Of a DNA stretch of 64,000 nt, positions 60,421-64,000 are shown piece by piece. Source of the DNA: Labyrinthula sp. Ha. Its lineage: Eukaryota; Sar; Bigyra; Labyrinthulida; Labyrinthulaceae. The notes below the pieces were generated by a model. The model was not told the DNA's origin. It saw only the letters and a list, made by a program, of their open reading frames with translations, and did not search any database. The stretch is taken from contig JAALGZ010000004.1 in NCBI GenBank assembly GCA_015227615.1, forward strand, positions 558,001 to 622,000, given 5' to 3'. Numbering within the stretch: position 1 is the first letter of the stretch; each line of letters starts with the position of its first letter. Position numbers and translations under genes: made by a program.

Positions 60421-61784
60421 TAGTAGAGAGTAAGATTCAAGCTATTGACTGCATGTTCTCAAAGCCAAAAATATCAATGGCGAGTGAAAGAGTATTAAAG
60501 GCTTCTTTTACATGCCTGGTGGGCGGATTTCATTTATGAATCCTTACTACAAGGAACCTTGGAAAAGGTTTGAAGAGTTAAATCAGGAGAAACCTATGAA
60601 GGTAAATGTGGATGGAAAAATCGAAGTACCTGCAGAAAGGTTAGTTGACGTTGTCGTTCATAACCACATTTTCATGGTTCATCCACCTGAGTCCAGGGAA
60701 GTTGAACAGCTCCAGAGGTATTACAGTTTTAAATCTTTTGAGAAGAAGAGGGTCATTCGAGAAGTAATTCAGGGATTGCATCGCATCTGTGTTCATTGCA
60801 ATTGGAATCCAGCATTAATACGTACGCCACATCATCTAACAGACCTTGGGAGTAAAAGAGGTGCTGTCTTGAGAGCTGATTTTCTCTACGTGAACAGCGC
60901 AGGATACATCTTGGTTTTGCTTGATGATTTGACTCGTAAGGTTAGCCTAAAATTTTGTAGAAAGTGCACTGCCATCAAGGTTGTTCAGTCCCTGATGGAT
61001 TGGCACAGTTGGCTCGAGTTAAAGCCAGAGTTCTTATTGGTAACAGATCGTGGATCTCATTTCGAAAACATCCTTTTGAAAGAAATGGAACAGTGGTTCC
61101 GATACAGTCACAGGTACGCAATAAGTTACGCTCCTTGGACTAATGGAGCAATTGAGGCAACGAATGATAGGATCCTCAAGCTCCTACGATCCATGTGCTC
61201 CGAGCTCCACATAGCCTCGGAAGATTGGCCTCGTCTGCTACCAGCTATCATGGCGACAATGAATATGACTCGCACTAAGAGAAATCAAATGCTCACCCCA
61301 AACGAATTATTCATGGGAAGATTAGAGGGAGAAGATGCAGAGCGACTCATAGGTAAGAACTTTTTCAGTATCATGGAGAACAAAAGTATTCAGGGCCCGG
61401 TAAATAGAAGTAACTTGATCAATATGTGCAAACAATTGTCAAAGGAGATCCAGCAAAAGCAAGCTGAGGTGTATGTCCATGTTAGGTTACTTAGGTCCAG
61501 GGAAAATAATAGATACAATTCAAGGTTTCCAAGACTTACCATGTAGTTTAACATTGGAGACTGGGTCTTTGTATCAAGTGCTAACACTCAAAGGAAGAGG
61601 TTGAAGCATAAACTAGTCTGGAATGGACCCTACTTGATCACAGATACCATCAGCGAAAATGTTTATAGGATCCGAAGCCTCTTGGGTAAAGATCAAGTAA
61701 TCCATTCTTCCAGGATGTGGTTTTACGAGCCTGGGGGTTATTCTCCTAAACCTGAAGTGTTAGATCACTTTAAAAGAGATCAAG

Positions 61785-61965
61785 GGGCGCTAGCTGTTGA
61801 GGCTATTGAAGACGCTAGACTAACTCCTAATGGCCTGCAAGTTCTAGTTAAATGGCTAGGTTTTCAAGAAAATGATTCATCGTGGGAGCCAGTAGAAATT
61901 ATTCATGAAGATGTTCCAGATGTTTTAAAGGAATTTATTCTATCTGAAAGAGGGGATGCTAAAGT
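61785..61965 (+). pseudogene. Element D chromodomain
   Basis: VEAIEDARL then VLVKWLGFQENDSSWEP and IIHEDVPDVLKEF: a full chromodomain with aromatic cage-type positions. Directly follows the integrase barrel (IRSLLGKDQVIHSSRMWFY). Confidence 0.88.
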
Positions 61966-62064
61966 TAATGACCAGATTAAAGAGTACTTGAGTACAACAA
62001 TGAATAACTTATCGGAGATGAGCCTAAATCATTTGGCGATACATCCTGTAGTTCCAAGTCTCAG

Positions 62065-62275
62065 CAAAGGATGGCTTCCAATTGAAAAAATAATTCTGAA
62101 GCAATGTATTTTGGTTTATGGTTTAGGTCGTTACCAAGAGTTCATTAAAGGAGGGTATTTACCACATAAAACCAGGCAGCAGATGTATACACAAACCCAA
62201 GTTCTAGTGGGAAAGCAAAGTATACAAGAGTATCAATATCTGAAATTGGATGTTGCAGAAGTAAAAGCATATAAC
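62065..62275 (+). pseudogene. Element D SANT/Myb-like module
   Basis: Segment from GWLPIEKIILKQCILVYG, through GRYQEFIKGGYLPHKTRQQM, to QEYQYLKLDVAEV. W at the start of helix 1, YG-x-GRY, LP-x-KT-x-QQ and a terminal LKLD fit the SANT/Myb pattern and are shared with elements A and C. Confidence 0.6.
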
Positions 62276-62844
62276 GTATTGAAATATGGAGTTGCCTATT
62301 ATGTCGAGAAAAATAAAATATATTCTAAGGCGGCACAACTTCAGAGGAAATTTTTCAATATTTTTAGGTTTTGTCGTAAGGAGAAGCTAATTCAACCCAA
62401 GGATATTTATTTCTTTAGAAGACTGGATAAAGCTGATTTACACAAAGAAAAATATCTCAAGCTTTTAAACATTGATTCTGAAAGAGATCTAAAAAACATT
62501 CATCCGCCGATAAAGTTTAAGGATCTGGCGGATGAGATAAAACATTTAAAGGAGTTGATTGATCAGGATAAAGAATTTGAGTCCAGGAAAAGAGATATTG
62601 AAATACATCTTGGAAAGTTCTGTAAAAGGCTGCAGCTTGAAGTCTGGAAAGCTAACAAGTTAAAACTTCCGTTTGCTTTTTCACATGGTCAGGATATTTT
62701 TGAAGTTTTTTACGATGATCAAGATAATTTATTGAAATTTAGCAATCCTGATTTGAATCTCGAGAGTCCACTTTTTGTACCTAAGAGCATACCTATAAAA
62801 GTTGATCTATCAAAGGACTCATCGATTTACATATTTCTGAAGCA

Positions 62845-63390
62845 AAAGGGCATTTATTTTGACGCAATCATCATAGATCCTCCGTGGAAGGTATTGAATT
62901 CCAATCCTACAAGGGGGCCATCGGGCAATTACAAGTTAATGGATTTTGATGAGATACCCTTCAAGCAAATATTCAGTTCTGTCCTTAATGGATATATATT
63001 CATTTGGGTGGTTGCTAAGTTTGAGAATAAACTTCGGAGACTGTTGGCTGATTTGGAGTTGGTGGTTTTGGATTCGATAGTTTGGATTAAGAAATCTTCG
63101 AACGGGGCGTTGCATAGTTCTCTGTCCCAAGGCTTTAATAGAGCAAAAGAAACTTGTCTTGTTATCAAAAAAGGCAGTACTCCATCTTCTCAATTATCAA
63201 ATTACTTTGGGGTCGATGTAATCTTCGCTCCGAGAATGCAGCAGTCCAGAAAGCCAACGGCGATCCATGAAATGTTGGAGAAAAACTTTAGGGACGCTTC
63301 TAAATTTGGAGAGTTTTTTGCAAGAACCTGGAATGTAAGGGCTGGTTGGATGTCATTGGGGGATGATATATCTGGTGGTCTTGAGTTTCC
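62845..63390 (+). pseudogene. Element D MT-A70-family adenine methyltransferase domain
   Basis: A complete-looking MT-A70 domain: AIIIDPPW (DPPW at 62876-62887), NSNPTRG, a YIFIWVV strand, LDSIVWIKK, a KETCLVIKKG strand, VIFAPR, SRKPTAIHEML, KFGEFFAR and GWMSLGDD at the end. These match the METTL3/METTL14/METTL4/MTA1 order, including the SRKP segment that precedes the ELFAR-like strand. The domain shares one open frame with the chromodomain and SANT-like module. The NPTRG after DPPW recalls the ciliate MTA1/AMT1 branch of DNA 6mA enzymes from memory, which needs a tree. It is an element gene, not a host gene. Confidence 0.92.
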
Positions 63391-63430
63391 AGGGAATAAG
63401 AGTTTGATAAATGACTTGTTGTAATCTTTT

Positions 63431-63443
63431 GGTTTGGGGGCCA
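63431..63443 (+). promoter_or_regulatory. Element D polypurine-like tract
   Basis: GGTTTGGGGGCCA directly before TGTAAG. G-rich like that of element A and located right after the methyltransferase stop. Confidence 0.55.
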
Positions 63444-63550
63444 TGTAAGTGTGTTGTTTTATTACACACTTGAGATTTCGCCACGTCATTAGTGTAAAAT
63501 ATAAATACTGATATATACGTTAAGAGATAACTGAGATACACAAAAGCACA
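63444..63550 (+). repeat. Element D 3' LTR (right end uncertain)
   Basis: Begins TGT after the purine tract. Opens with a hairpin, AAGTGTGT (63447-63454) and ACACACTT (63464-63471). Contains GATATATACGTTA, similar to GATATATAACCGTTA in the LTR of element A. It may end near ...GAGATACACA or AAAGCACA; no partner copy is available. Confidence 0.5.
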
Positions 63551-64000
63551 TTTTTAAATATTCGGAGAGTGGTCACTGGGTAAAGTAATATTTTCAATAC
63601 CGTACCCCCTTCTTAAGATGCAAAGTTGTTTAACTTTGTTGTATTCTGTTGCGGTTCCGATCTCTCCCCAAGTATATAATATATGCAGAAAAATCAAGAT
63701 GGAATTACTACAGAAAAGTGGACGGGTGTGTTTCAATTCAATTCCTGCATTCCTGCATTCCCAAGAATATTCAAACTAAACCATCTGGTGAAGACTCTTA
63801 GAGTTCCGCAAAACTAGACTACATTCCTAAGCAAAATCTATTCTTTCTAATCACCTGTTGGACCCATATTTTTTACATGAAGTTCCGCAGTCTCTTACCA
63901 TTTCCTTTTCTCCGCTATTCTGTTGCAGGTACAAATTTATTTGATTGCGAGTTGGAAGACTTCTATACTGGTTTCAACGCAGATGAATATTCATCACTAA
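63551..64000. other. Terminal stretch without genes
   Basis: No gene recognised. A short direct repeat (ATTCCTGC-ATTCCTGC) occurs near 63740-63757. Confidence 0.4.

Larger units (their letters stand above)
60500..63443 (+). mobile_element. Element D: 5'-truncated Ty3/gypsy element with chromodomain, SANT-like module and MT-A70
   Basis: Starts abruptly just upstream of the integrase zinc finger. Parts: integrase (HRICVHCNW finger, VTDRGSHF and SYAPWTNGAIEATND core, about 60.7-61.4 kb), C-terminal barrel (about 61.55-61.75 kb), chromodomain, SANT-like module, charged coil region, MT-A70 domain, purine run, LTR start. The surviving part shows only about one break, so it is the best-preserved copy of the methyltransferase-bearing end. 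Gag, protease, RT and RNase H are absent. Confidence 0.9.

Noticed and set aside
1-64000. CRISPR array, prokaryotic operon signals or Polinton
   Set aside because: No regularly spaced direct repeats, no Shine-Dalgarno-led operons, and no capsid, packaging ATPase or protein-primed polymerase motifs; spliceosomal introns show the DNA is eukaryotic.

Overview
The window looks like nuclear DNA from a unicellular eukaryote (a protist or alga-like lineage), AT-rich, using the standard genetic code. Host genes come in small, tight islands separated by long AT-rich stretches with no convincing genes. Large host genes are single open frames, and the few introns I can prove by protein alignment are extremely short (28-33 nt, GT-AG). 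I cannot name the organism. The PSI/LEA_2 membrane protein, VIT-type iron transporter, SCLY-type lyase, ZNF207/BuGZ-like protein and USP4/11/15-type deubiquitinase are all ordinary eukaryotic genes.

Layout. 1-4.8 kb: no convincing gene. 4.8-8.9 kb: a PSI/LEA_2 membrane protein followed on the same strand by a large cysteine-desulfurase-like/TtcA fusion. 9.1-9.7 kb: possible small gene or gene remnant. 10.9-18.8 kb: element A, a Ty3/gypsy LTR retrotransposon with both LTRs and a 4-bp target duplication. 21.4-25.5 kb: four-gene island (VIT iron transporter, ZNF207-like, unknown Lys-rich protein, SCLY-like lyase) with gaps of only 51-63 bp. 26.9-30.9 kb: element B, a heavily decayed Ty3/gypsy fossil. 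33.1-37.8 kb: USP-family deubiquitinase and a PX-domain protein, tail to tail. 38.2-38.9 kb: two doubtful small ORFs. 44.8-46.8 kb: four-TM orphan membrane protein. About 51.3-52.5 kb: LINE reverse transcriptase remnant. 53.9-59.7 kb: element C, an inverted Ty3/gypsy copy. 60.0-60.4 kb: a Ty1/copia 3' fragment. 60.5-63.6 kb: element D, a 5'-truncated Ty3/gypsy copy.

The most striking system is in the retroelements. Elements A and D carry, after integrase, a chromodomain, then a short helical SANT/Myb-like module, then an MT-A70-family N6-adenine methyltransferase domain with a clear DPPW motif, ending a few tens of bases before the polypurine tract. Element C shares the chromodomain and SANT-like module, but I see no methyltransferase in it. 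The order suggests a retrotransposon lineage that has recruited a chromatin reader and an adenine-methylation writer, comparable in logic to the cytosine methyltransferases known in some algal and dinoflagellate retrotransposons. A and C also have a perfect palindrome directly after the 5' LTR (inferred end in C), where a tRNA primer-binding site is expected.

Host genes of sulfur metabolism are also notable. One 1018-aa protein joins a class V aminotransferase (cysteine desulfurase-like) domain to a TtcA-type tRNA thiolase, and a separate SCLY/NifS-like lyase is built from four exons including a 17-nt exon. All calls come from reading the sequence and remembered family motifs; no database search was run.
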